Shown: piece after piece, positions 17,676-25,460 of the stretch
Layout: each line of letters begins with the position of its first letter
Numbering within the stretch: position 1 is the first letter of the stretch
Source: Firmicutes bacterium UBA5010
GTDB taxonomy: Bacteria; Bacillota; Clostridia; Tissierellales; Sedimentibacteraceae
Assembly: GCA_002396645.1 (NCBI GenBank)
Contig: DGYI01000003.1
Coordinates: 83,284-147,283, forward strand
Direction of reading: 5' to 3'
DNA: 64,000 nucleotides
The notes under the pieces: generated by a model
Database searches by the model: none
What the model saw: only the letters and a program-made list of their open reading frames with translations
Told to the model about the DNA's origin: nothing
Made by a program: the position numbers and the translations under genes

Positions 17676-17702
17676 GAATAACCATAAAGGAGGAAATTTA
17701 AA

Positions 17703-18047
17703 ATGGCAAGAGTTAAAAGAGCCGTTAACGCTAAAAAGAATCATCGTAAAGTCCTAAAACTTGCTAAAGGATACTATGGTGCTAAAAGTAAATTATATAA
17801 AATGGCTAATCAGGCAGTGATGAAATCACTTGCTTATGCATATGTAGGAAGAAAGCAAAAGAAAAGAGAATACAGACAATTGTGGATAGCAAGAATCAAT
17901 GCTGCTACAAGAGCAAACGGTATTTCATACAGCAAATTCATAAGCGGATTAAAGCAGGCTAATGTTGAAATTAATAGAAAGATGCTTTCTGAAATGGCTA
18001 TACATGATCCGGCTGGATTCACTAAACTTGTAGAATTAGTAAAATAG
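17703..18047 (+). CDS. rplT: 50S ribosomal protein L20
   Basis: A 114-residue basic protein with MARVKRAVNAKKNHRKVLKL, AKGYYGAKSKLYK and LWIARINAATRANGISYSKF, all diagnostic of L20. It binds 23S rRNA early in 50S assembly. In Firmicutes it also binds the operon leader, which here carries a matching attenuator upstream of infC, so it is the likely autoregulator. It ends the operon; a terminator hairpin follows within 12 bases. Confidence 0.97.
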   Translation: MARVKRAVNAKKNHRKVLKLAKGYYGAKSKLYKMANQAVMKSLAYAYVGRKQKKREYRQLWIARINAATRANGISYSKFISGLKQANVEINRKMLSEMAIHDPAGFTKLVELVK

Positions 18048-18057
18048 GATTTATAAT

Positions 18058-18080
18058 AAAAGGCTGGCAACAGTCTTTTT
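18058..18080 (+). terminator. Intrinsic terminator of the infC operon
   Basis: AAAAGGCTG and CAGTCTTTTT form a stem (one wobble pair) around a GCAA tetraloop, ending in a T-run. Confidence 0.85.
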
Positions 18081-18109
18081 GCTATTTTTGGATTAAATTA
18101 CGAAAACTG

Positions 18110-18137
18110 TTGAATAATATAAATATTGAGGTATAAT
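18110..18137 (+). promoter_or_regulatory. Promoter of the potassium uptake genes
   Basis: TTGAAT (18110-18115), a 16-base spacer and TATAAT (18132-18137), about 70 bases upstream of the TrkH/KtrB start. Confidence 0.7.
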
Positions 18138-18207
18138 ATCACTATGATATTTTAAATAGCAAAAAACTATGGAATGTAAATTGTTTAATGAATAGGAGCA
18201 CTCATTT

Positions 18208-19569
18208 ATGGAGTTCAATAATATTAATGATAATTATTTTAGGAAAAATCCGCACTTGCTTTTTATATTGGGATTTGTCGGAGTGATTTTTTTAGGTGCA
18301 ACCATGCTTAACTTTCCCTTTGCAAGTGTTGATAATAACAGTGTAGGATTTATAGATGCGTTATTTACAGCTACATCTGCTGTATGCGTTACAGGTCTGA
18401 CAGTTGTGACAACAGCTACTCAATGGACAATATTCGGCAAAATCATAATTTTGCTTTTAATACAAATCGGCGGACTTGGTCTTATGACTTTGTCAACATT
18501 CATATTCTTTTTTTTAGGCAAAAAAATATCTCTTAAGACACGCCTGCTTATAAAAGAAGAGAGAAATATAGATGATTTGCAAGGCGTTGTCAGATTAACC
18601 AAAAATGTACTTATATATACATTTACGGTTGAACTTATCGGAGCTTTGGTGTTTTCTTCGGTGTTTTGTAAAGAATTCGGCTTTGCTACGGGAATTTGGT
18701 ATTCCGTTTTCCATTCAGTGTCATCTTTTTGCAATGCAGGATTTGATATTGTAGGAGCTAAAAGCTTTATGCCGTATGTGACCAATCCTATAATAAACAT
18801 ATGCACAACATCATTAATCATTCTTGGAGGATTGGGATATATAGTTATTATAGATTTAATTAAAGCAAGACGCTTTAAAAAACTCAGTTTACATACAAAA
18901 ATTGTTTTGATAATGACCTTAATATTATTGGTTACAGGTACAGTTTTATTTTTTGCTTTTGAGTATGGGAATGATAGTACAATAGGAAAGCTGGATTTTT
19001 TCGGCAAGCTTCAGGCATCTTATTTTCAGAGTGTAACTGCCAGAACTGCAGGATATTATACAGTTGATATTGCATCCATAAAAGATGCTACATCTATGAT
19101 GATGATAATGTTTATGTTTATAGGCGGTTCCTCAGGATCTACTGCCGGAGGAATTAAGGTTACTACAATGTCAGTTGTTGTTTTAGCTATACACAGCACA
19201 ATATATGGAAGAAGGGATATAGAAATTTTTCAAAAGCGTATTTCTAATTCGGTTATTATGAAGGCAATAACGATTATGGGAATTGCGTTTGCTGTTGTAG
19301 TTATAGTTTCAATTATTTTGAGCATAGTTGAAACTTCTGACGGATTTTCATATGTTGATTTGCTGTTTGAGTCGGTTTCAGCATTCGGAACTACCGGACT
19401 TAGCAGAGATGTAACACCTTTTTTAAATAATTTAAGCAAGATAATTATATCTGTCACAATGTTTATAGGGCGTTTAGGACCTTTTACCATTGCACTTGCT
19501 GTTGCTTCACGCCAAAATATAGATAAAAGCAATTACACTTACCCAGAGGGTAAAATTATTATAGGATAA
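18208..19569 (+). CDS. TrkH/KtrB family potassium uptake membrane subunit
   Basis: A 453-residue transporter with the four repeated M1-P-M2 units of the Trk/Ktr family. Selectivity-filter segments are visible in each unit: TSAVCVTGLTVV, VSSFCNAGFDIVG, VTARTAGYYTVD and VSAFGTTGLSRD. The glycines at the filter positions are conserved. It forms the K+ pathway in the membrane and needs the cytoplasmic NAD/ATP-binding KtrA/TrkA ring, encoded 12 bases downstream. The length is nearer KtrB than E. coli TrkH. TAGGAG precedes the ATG. Together the pair imports K+ and is a typical c-di-AMP target in Firmicutes, which is relevant because cdaA lies in this window. Confidence 0.93.
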   Translation: MEFNNINDNYFRKNPHLLFILGFVGVIFLGATMLNFPFASVDNNSVGFIDALFTATSAVCVTGLTVVTTATQWTIFGKIIILLLIQIGGLGLMTLSTFIFFFLGKKISLKTRLLIKEERNIDDLQGVVRLTKNVLIYTFTVELIGALVFSSVFCKEFGFATGIWYSVFHSVSSFCNAGFDIVGAKSFMPYVTNPIINICTTSLIILGGLGYIVIIDLIKARRFKKLSLHTKIVLIMTLILLVTGTVLFFAFEYGNDSTIGKLDFFGKLQASYFQSVTARTAGYYTVDIASIKDATSMMMIMFMFIGGSSGSTAGGIKVTTMSVVVLAIHSTIYGRRDIEIFQKRISNSVIMKAITIMGIAFAVVVIVSIILSIVETSDGFSYVDLLFESVSAFGTTGLSRDVTPFLNNLSKIIISVTMFIGRLGPFTIALAVASRQNIDKSNYTYPEGKIIIG

Positions 19570-19581
19570 CGGAGGATTAAT

Positions 19582-20241
19582 ATGAGACAATTTGTTGTTA
19601 TAGGCTGTGGAAGATTCGGAGAATCAGTTGCAAAAACATTATATAAATTAGGCTATGACGTACTTGCGGTTGATAAGGATATCGATATAATTCAAGAAAT
19701 ATCAGAGCATGTAACTCATGCTATTCAAGCTGATTCTGAGGATGAAAATGCTCTGAGAGCTTTGGGTATAAGGAATTTTGATGTTGCTGTCATTGCTATA
19801 GGCTCAAATATTCAGGCTTCAATTATGGCTACCTTAATTGTTAAGGAGCTTGGAGTTAAGAGAGTAATTGCAAAGGCACAAAGTGATATACACGGGAAAG
19901 TTTTATATAAGATAGGAGCAGATAAGGTCGTATTTCCGGAAAGGGATATGGGAGTTCGTATAGCTCATAATATATTATCATCAAACATACTTGACGTAAT
20001 TGAATTAATGCCTGATTACAGTATTATCGAGGTTGTTGCACCCGAAGATTGGGAAAATAAGAGCTTGGTTGATCTAAGACTCCCGAACAGAATGGGAGTA
20101 AGTATTATGGCAATAAAAACGGGAGACAGTATTAATATATCGCCGTATGCAGATGATATCATAAAGGCAGGAGACGTAATTGTTTTATTGGGACATAATG
20201 ATAATCTAAGAAAAATAGAGCAAAGGGAAATTAAAGATTAA
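19582..20241 (+). CDS. TrkA/KtrA family potassium channel regulatory subunit
   Basis: A 219-residue cytosolic gating protein. The RCK_N Rossmann domain starts QFVVIGCGRFGESVAKTLYKLG (GxGxxG nucleotide site) with VDKD ending strand two. The C-terminal RCK_C domain (about residues 135-219) includes SIIEVVAPEDWENKSLVDLRLP and DVIVLLGHNDNLRKIE. In KtrA the RCK_C domain binds c-di-AMP, which closes the channel. The same is plausible here but cannot be read directly from the sequence. GGAGG precedes the ATG. It is the second and last gene of the K+ uptake operon. Confidence 0.93.
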   Translation: MRQFVVIGCGRFGESVAKTLYKLGYDVLAVDKDIDIIQEISEHVTHAIQADSEDENALRALGIRNFDVAVIAIGSNIQASIMATLIVKELGVKRVIAKAQSDIHGKVLYKIGADKVVFPERDMGVRIAHNILSSNILDVIELMPDYSIIEVVAPEDWENKSLVDLRLPNRMGVSIMAIKTGDSINISPYADDIIKAGDVIVLLGHNDNLRKIEQREIKD

Positions 20242-20365
20242 ATATGACAATAATATACTCAATACAAAATATTTAGTTTCTTTTAACAGCTTTCTTCCTT
20301 AAATATAGCAATTTTTATCAATCCTATAAGTTAAAGATATAATACAATATACACAGGTGGTGTTT

Positions 20366-21193
20366 ATGGATTATAAAGAGCATATTATAAAAGCTGTGGA
20401 ATACATAGAAGAAAATTTAAAGTATGAAATTGATTTATCTGCTTGTGCGAAAGCATGCGGTTATTCTCAGTATCACTTTTTACGCGTATTTAAAGCCGTT
20501 AGCGGATTTACTCCTGCTGATTATATACGGAAGCGGAGATTGAGTGAAATAGCAAAGCATATGTGTGGCAATGAAGAATACATTTCTGAAATTGCTTTTG
20601 CCTATGGTTTCAATTCAAAGGAAAATTTTATTCGCGCTTTTAAGGCAGAACATCATATTTTGCCCAGTGAATACAGGTTTGTTAAAAACAGCCTGAAACT
20701 CTATGAGCCATTGAGCTTTGAAGTTGTACCATTCAGCATTGAACCCCAAATAATCAATATCGAAGCGTATTCTCTTACGGTCTATAAGAGCGATGAAAAA
20801 TCCCCTCCAAGTTTTTGGAATAAGTACAATATTAAAAAGTTATCGCTTTTATTGTCAGGAGGCAAGATTTGTGAGGATTTTGGAGTCAGCAGTTGGAATA
20901 ATGAAGAAAACAGACTTGATTATTATATTGGCATACGAACCGACGAAGCAATGGGAGATACTTCAGGCACACAGCAAATTTATATAAATGCCGGTCTATA
21001 TGCAATATTCCAAACACCGCAGTCTTCTCATATCGATTTTGTCAATACTATTCATCGTTCATGGAATTATATTTATAGAGTATGGATTCCACAGAGTGAA
21101 TACGAGCGGACAGAGGACTATGAATTTGAAAGCTATATAGAACAAAGTCGAGTATTTTCAGAGAAAATTTTTATTCCGATAAGGAGGAAGTAA
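20366..21193 (+). CDS. AraC-family regulator with GyrI-like effector domain
   Basis: A 275-residue transcription regulator. Residues 1-105 hold two helix-turn-helix motifs of the AraC type (LSACAKACGYSQYHFLRVFK and ISEIAFAYGFNSKENFIRAFK, then PSEYR). The C-terminal half resembles the GyrI-like/AraC_E_bind small-molecule fold (AIFQTPQSSHIDFVNTIHRSWNYI). Such proteins sense hydrophobic drugs or other ligands. I chose the ATG at 20366; in-frame GTG codons at 20357 and 20360 lie within the AGGTGG ribosome binding site. The next gene starts one base after its stop, so it probably controls or is co-expressed with that gene. Confidence 0.85.
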   Translation: MDYKEHIIKAVEYIEENLKYEIDLSACAKACGYSQYHFLRVFKAVSGFTPADYIRKRRLSEIAKHMCGNEEYISEIAFAYGFNSKENFIRAFKAEHHILPSEYRFVKNSLKLYEPLSFEVVPFSIEPQIINIEAYSLTVYKSDEKSPPSFWNKYNIKKLSLLLSGGKICEDFGVSSWNNEENRLDYYIGIRTDEAMGDTSGTQQIYINAGLYAIFQTPQSSHIDFVNTIHRSWNYIYRVWIPQSEYERTEDYEFESYIEQSRVFSEKIFIPIRRK

Positions 21194-21194
21194 G

Positions 21195-22109
21195 ATGAAG
21201 AAACTAAACTTAACATGGGACGGAGTATATGATGATACAGGCTATTTATTTTCTTTCGCAAAATCTTTAGCTGCGGCTGTAAAAAACAGTCCTTACGGCG
21301 AATTTTATGAGGATATTATTGCAAGCAGCGGTTTTGCTTTTCGTATGTGGGCAGCTGATGATCTTTGTACGAGCGCTATGAGTATATGGGAATTTAACAA
21401 GCAAAAACAGTGGGTAGAAAATGGCGGAATAATCTGTGATTATGTTGAACGATTATGGGATCAGGATAATATTGAAGAAGAAAGACGTCTTGCTGCCCAT
21501 GATATGATCAGAAAATCTATTGACAGCGGAATTGCTGCAATTGCTTGGGATATAGGCATCCCTGAATGGGGACTTATCACAGGCTATGATGATGACCGAA
21601 AAAAATATACGACTCTTTCTATAACGGGAGCAGAAGATGAAATAGATTATTCATCTTTGGGTAAACGTGAGATTCCGATTTTAAATGTTTTGACAATAGC
21701 GGGTAAAAGCAATAAATCACAAGAGGATATCATATCAGATACCTTAAAACTTGCAAAGTCACATCTAAAAGGAGAAGAATGGTCTGAAAATGCAAAAGGT
21801 CTGGACGCATATCCTATACTGATTAAGCATTTTGAATGTGATTTTAACCCTGATATTTTGTGGAATATGGAATACTATCTGGGAACATATACATCACTGA
21901 AATGGTATGCGTGGAAATTTTTTGAGAAATACGATTTAACAGAGCTTTGTGAAATTTATAAAAGTGTATACGAGTTATGGAAAAAGTCCTTTGAGCTCAA
22001 AAAAACTACAGACATATCCGTAAAACAGAATAGGGAAAAGATTTCCAACTTTCTTAAAACAGCAGAAGAACTTGAAAAGCAAGCAGTATTGCGTGAACTG
22101 TTTAACTAA
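21195..22109 (+). CDS. Uncharacterised protein linked to AraC/GyrI regulator
   Basis: A 304-residue soluble protein with no signal peptide or membrane segment. The N-terminal 200 residues read like an alpha/beta domain with conserved-looking blocks: SSGFAFRMWAADDLC, GGIICDYVERLW, IAAIAWDIGIPEWGLITGYDDD and GKREIPILNVLTI. The AIAWDI...EWGLITGYDD segment recalls the BtrH N-terminal (papain-like) and related cysteine-peptidase folds, but I cannot confirm a Cys/His pair. The C-terminal 100 residues are helical. It is translationally coupled to the AraC gene (one-base gap, AGGAGGA before ATG). I recall similar unannotated AraC-partner proteins in other clostridia. The function is unknown. Confidence 0.6.
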   Translation: MKKLNLTWDGVYDDTGYLFSFAKSLAAAVKNSPYGEFYEDIIASSGFAFRMWAADDLCTSAMSIWEFNKQKQWVENGGIICDYVERLWDQDNIEEERRLAAHDMIRKSIDSGIAAIAWDIGIPEWGLITGYDDDRKKYTTLSITGAEDEIDYSSLGKREIPILNVLTIAGKSNKSQEDIISDTLKLAKSHLKGEEWSENAKGLDAYPILIKHFECDFNPDILWNMEYYLGTYTSLKWYAWKFFEKYDLTELCEIYKSVYELWKKSFELKKTTDISVKQNREKISNFLKTAEELEKQAVLRELFN

Positions 22110-22200
22110 ATATCTGTTTTGTAAGAACTGCTTGATTTATTAAAAATATATAGTAATTTTTTAAAAGTATCAAATACAAAAATAAAAAGGAATAAATAAT

Positions 22201-22989
22201 ATGCTTATAAAAAGCAAAGATAATCAAAAAATAAAGCTGCTGCGAAGTCTTGAGAATAAAAAGTCAAGAGATTCTCAAGGTCTTTATCTTGTGGAAGGTA
22301 TAAAGTTAATAAAAGAAGCTTTAAAAGAAAATGCCGGCTTTGAGCTTATCTTTATATCTGAGAGTTTATATAATAAGAATGAGATTTCAGACTTGTTAGA
22401 ACTTCTTGACGAGAAAAAAATAGAATATCATTCCGTAGAGGATAATTTGTTTAAAAATATTTCAAATACTGTAAATTCTCAAGGAATTATAGCGGCTGTA
22501 AAAAAGCCTGATTATGATATTGAAACTATCATTAAAAACTATAAATTTATAGTATTTTGTGACAAGCTTCAGGACCCGGGAAACCTTGGGACAATAATAA
22601 GGACGGCAGATGCTTTTGGTCCGTGTGCTGTTGTTTTATCTCCTCTATGTGTAGATGCCTATAATGATAAAACAGTCAGAGCTTGCGCAGGTGCAATTTT
22701 TAGAGTTCCTGTCATAGATGTAGATAATGTTCTTGATTTTGTAAGAGATTTAAGAATAAATAAGTTTACTGTTATATCGACTGTAGTTGATTCCGACAAA
22801 TCCTTTGATGACATAAAAAGTCCTGAAAAGATATGTCTTGTCATAGGAAACGAAGGCAATGGCGTATCAAATGAGCTTAAGACTGCGTCAGATGAATGTA
22901 TAACTATAAAAATGACGGGACAAACCGAATCTTTAAATGCCTCTATAGCCGCAGCAATAAGCATTTATGAAATCAGAAAAAAGTTATAA
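22201..22989 (+). CDS. TrmH/SpoU-family RNA 2'-O-methyltransferase
   Basis: A 262-residue enzyme. The N-terminal substrate-binding domain begins KSKDNQKIKLLRSLENKKSR with LYLVEGIKLIKEAL, as in RlmB/YsgA-type proteins. The C-terminal SPOUT knot domain shows motif 1 LQDPGNLGTIIRTADAFG, motif 2 CLVIGNEGNGVSNEL and motif 3 TIKMTGQTESLNASIAAAISIYE. These are the three SAM-binding motifs of the family. It methylates ribose in 23S rRNA or tRNA, but the exact site cannot be told from sequence. It is frequently next to pheST in Firmicutes, as here, though a riboswitch gene is inserted between. AAAAAGGA precedes the ATG. Confidence 0.9.
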   Translation: MLIKSKDNQKIKLLRSLENKKSRDSQGLYLVEGIKLIKEALKENAGFELIFISESLYNKNEISDLLELLDEKKIEYHSVEDNLFKNISNTVNSQGIIAAVKKPDYDIETIIKNYKFIVFCDKLQDPGNLGTIIRTADAFGPCAVVLSPLCVDAYNDKTVRACAGAIFRVPVIDVDNVLDFVRDLRINKFTVISTVVDSDKSFDDIKSPEKICLVIGNEGNGVSNELKTASDECITIKMTGQTESLNASIAAAISIYEIRKKL

Positions 22990-23075
22990 GTAAAGAATCG
23001 ATACTATAAGATAAACATGCTATTGACATATCTGATGTTTTTTGATATTGTTAATAGAACATCTGAATACTATTG

Positions 23076-23203
23076 GTTTTCTAGGGTTCCGTAACAGAAA
23101 TTGTTAGTCTGGACCAAGAGAAAACGCATGGTCTTATAGATTGTGTACACGGTGGGATAAAAGCCTAGGAGTTATTTTACAATACTCCCGGGCTTATTTT
23201 TTT
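23076..23203 (+). promoter_or_regulatory. ykkC-class riboswitch, probably guanidine-I, with terminator
   Basis: The RNA carries the ykkC signature blocks CTAGGGTTCCG (23081-23091), GTCTGGACCAAGAG and ACACGGTGGGATAAAAGCC followed by TAGGAG. P1 forms between CTAGG (23081-23085) and CCTAG (23164-23168). The 3' half of P1 also pairs in a terminator: AAGCCTAGGAGT (23161-23172) with ACTCCCGGGCTT (23184-23195), then TATTTTTTT. Ligand binding would hold P1 and prevent the terminator, so this is an ON switch. Subtype 1 senses guanidine; subtype 2 variants (ppGpp, PRPP, nucleoside diphosphates) look similar. I favour guanidine from the conserved core and the transporter-like downstream gene. Confidence 0.82.
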
Positions 23204-23227
23204 GCTCAGAAGGAAGGAGAAAATAAT

Positions 23228-23962
23228 ATGTGGGGATTATTAATTTCAACAATTTTAACAAGTGCGGCAGATAGCCTTAACCCGATTGCTGTAACACAGC
23301 AATTTGTTTTACAAGGTATGGTAAAAAAACCAAAACACATTTGGTATTTTATTATACCAACCGGAGTAACAAACCTGATAGGTGGATTTTTAGCATATTT
23401 TGGACTTGTCACTTTTATCGGTAATTTTTTTGCTCAATTCGTGGAAAGATACGGACAAATTTTATTTATTGCCGAATTGATACTGGGTATTGCTTTTTTT
23501 ATCGGATTTGGATTTTCGCTGCAAAGAAATAAGATTGCAATGATTAAAAATCAAATTCAATCTTTGAAAGTTCGTGAGAATAAAGATGATGTGAATGATG
23601 AAACCGAAGCTGCCCGTAAAATAAAATCCGTGTCTCCAATGGCTTTAGTGTTCCTAGGCGTGGGAGCGACAATATCTGAATTAACAACTGCATTGCCGTA
23701 TTTTGCTTTTTTAGCAATCCTTTTTAATTATCAACTCACGCTTTTTCAAGTGACTTTGATACTTATTGTGTATAATACGATTTATACATTACCCTTAATA
23801 ATTTTATATTTCATTTATATTAAATCACAGGATAAGTTTGATAGCCTTTATAGGATTATAAAGATTAAGGTCACAAAATGGGGCAATATTTTAGCTCCCA
23901 TTATCATGGGACTGCTTGGCATAATCTTAGTGTATCATTCTATATTGCTTTTATTAAAATAA
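23228..23962 (+). CDS. GAP/SfLAP-like (LysE-superfamily) membrane protein under riboswitch control
   Basis: A 244-residue protein with about six membrane helices. It opens ILTSAADSLNPIAVTQQFVLQG, a motif (SLNP near the end of helix 1) typical of LysE-superfamily and GAP/SfLAP proteins. A cytoplasmic basic/acidic loop of about 40 residues lies in the middle (residues 98-135), followed by FLGVGATISELTTALPYFAFL. I chose the ATG at 23228 after AAGGAAGGAG. An in-frame start at 23141 would lie inside the riboswitch. The superfamily includes exporters of arginine and other cationic amino acids, so export of guanidine is a reasonable inference from the upstream aptamer. It is monocistronic. The family call is moderate. 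Confidence 0.65.
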   Translation: MWGLLISTILTSAADSLNPIAVTQQFVLQGMVKKPKHIWYFIIPTGVTNLIGGFLAYFGLVTFIGNFFAQFVERYGQILFIAELILGIAFFIGFGFSLQRNKIAMIKNQIQSLKVRENKDDVNDETEAARKIKSVSPMALVFLGVGATISELTTALPYFAFLAILFNYQLTLFQVTLILIVYNTIYTLPLIILYFIYIKSQDKFDSLYRIIKIKVTKWGNILAPIIMGLLGIILVYHSILLLLK

Positions 23963-23994
23963 TCAGTATTAAATTAGATTAAGTAAAAAAACTC

Positions 23995-24023
23995 TTGTAA
24001 TATTATATTAACTTTGTTATAAT
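23995..24023 (+). promoter_or_regulatory. Promoter of the pheST T-box transcript
   Basis: TTGTAA (23995-24000), a 17-base spacer and TATAAT (24018-24023), upstream of the T-box leader. Confidence 0.78.
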
Positions 24024-24094
24024 GATGCTTAATATAAAAATATGGCTTAAACTTACTATTCTTTATGATAAGTTAAATTGATGTAATAACTGAA

Positions 24095-24365
24095 TATTAG
24101 AGGCAATGACAGAGAAAAGTAGATGCTGAGATTCTTAATACAAGAATTCTATTATTTTAAGAGAGATGGTGTAATAGCTGAAATCACCGTTAAATAAGGA
24201 GCATTGAAGTTCACTCTTGAGCTTGCAGGCTGAAATAACAGTAGGTTTGCACGGTTGATATCGTTAATTAATAATAAGACTCATTGACATAGCTATTGGC
24301 ATGTCTTGAGTGAATAAGAGTGGTACCGCGGACTTCGCCTCTTTATGAGGAGAAGTCCTTTTATA
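24095..24365 (+). promoter_or_regulatory. T-box leader, Phe-specific, controlling pheST
   Basis: A full T-box riboswitch. The stem I start ATTAGAGGCAATGACAGAGA includes a GACAGAGA-type element. The specifier loop reads TTGAAGTTCACTC with TTC (Phe) at 24210-24212. The T-box proper is AAGAGTGGTACCGCGG (24316-24331), and its bulge pairs with the tRNA acceptor end. The terminator GGACTTCGCCTC/GAGGAGAAGTCC (24330-24358) is followed by TTTTAT. Uncharged tRNA-Phe should stabilise the antiterminator and allow pheST expression. Confidence 0.93.
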
Positions 24366-24425
24366 TTTTATTTAATAATATTGACAATATTATAAGTAAT
24401 ATTGTTTAAAAAGGAGTGTATTTAT

Positions 24426-25448
24426 ATGAGAGAAAGACTGTCAGAGCTTATGCAGGAAGCTCTAAATCTTATAAAACAATGTAATTATGATGATGACATT
24501 GAAAAGATAAGAGTTCAATTCTTAGGCAAAAAAGGAGAGCTTACTTCAATTCTTCGCAGTATGGCTCAGCTTACGGAAGAAGAAAGACCTGTTATAGGTA
24601 AAATAGCCAATGAGGTAAGAATGGCTATAGAAGCAAATATAAACGAGTTTAAAGATGCCTTGGCTGAAAGACTAAAGGAAGAAAAGCTAAAAACTGAGAG
24701 AGTAGATGTAACAATGCCTTCAAAATATCCTCAAATGGGCAGAAGACATCCTCTTATGCAAGTAAAAGAAGAGCTTGAAGATTTATTTTTAAGCATGGGA
24801 TATAATGTTATAGAGGGTCCGGAGGTTGACACTGTTCAAAATAACTTTGACGACTTAAATGCACCGGAAGATCACCCTTCAAGGGATATGTCAGATACCT
24901 TCTATCTGGCTGATGGTATAGTGTTAAGAACACAGACTTCACCTGTTCAAATAAGAACTATGAAAACACAGGAGCCTCCTATAAGAATGGTCTCAGCCGG
25001 CAGAACTTTCAGATTTGACGAGGTTGATGATACACATTCGCCGATGTTCCATCAGATGGAATGCCTTGTTATAGATAAAGGAGTAACAATGGCTAATCTC
25101 AAAGATGCAATCAATCAATTTGTGAAGCAAATGTTTGGTGACGAGATGAAAACCAGATTCAGACCACATAATTTCCCATTTACAGAGCCTAGTGCCGAGG
25201 TGGATGTATCTTGCTTAAAATGCAAGGGCAAGGGCTGTGAACTGTGCAATAATACTGGATGGAGCATGGAGCTTTTAGGTTGCGGCATGGTACATCCGAA
25301 TGTATTAAGAAATTGTGGGATTGATCCTGAGATTTACAGCGGCTTTGCATTTGGTATGGGAATAGACAGAGTTGCAATGGTGAAATACGGAATAAACAAC
25401 ATAAGACTTTTATTCGATAATGATGAAAGGTTTTTAAAACAATTTTAA
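24426..25448 (+). CDS. pheS: Phenylalanyl-tRNA synthetase alpha subunit
   Basis: A 340-residue class II aminoacyl-tRNA synthetase subunit. An N-terminal coiled coil (residues 1-85) that binds tRNA is followed by the catalytic core, with GRRHPLMQVKEELEDLFLSMGY, EGPEVDTVQNNFDDLNAPEDHPSRD, LRTQTSPVQIR and motif 2 and 3 elements (VSAGRTFRFDEVDDTHSPMFHQ; GFAFGMGIDRVAMVKYG). Two CxxC pairs in CLKCKGKGCELCNNTGW suggest a bound metal, seen in many bacterial PheS. The start is ATG at 24426 after AAGGAG. Expression is set by the Phe T-box. pheT begins 12 bases downstream and the products form an (alpha-beta)2 enzyme. Confidence 0.96.
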   Translation: MRERLSELMQEALNLIKQCNYDDDIEKIRVQFLGKKGELTSILRSMAQLTEEERPVIGKIANEVRMAIEANINEFKDALAERLKEEKLKTERVDVTMPSKYPQMGRRHPLMQVKEELEDLFLSMGYNVIEGPEVDTVQNNFDDLNAPEDHPSRDMSDTFYLADGIVLRTQTSPVQIRTMKTQEPPIRMVSAGRTFRFDEVDDTHSPMFHQMECLVIDKGVTMANLKDAINQFVKQMFGDEMKTRFRPHNFPFTEPSAEVDVSCLKCKGKGCELCNNTGWSMELLGCGMVHPNVLRNCGIDPEIYSGFAFGMGIDRVAMVKYGINNIRLLFDNDERFLKQF

Positions 25449-25460
25449 GGAGGTTATATT

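Noticed and set aside
18420..19007. Long minus-strand open frame opposite the TrkH/KtrB gene
   Set aside because: A shadow of a strongly biased membrane-protein gene; no start signals or family resemblance.
23141..23227. Upstream in-frame start for the riboswitch-controlled membrane protein
   Set aside because: It falls within the aptamer and terminator; the ATG at 23228 has its own AAGGAAGGAG.
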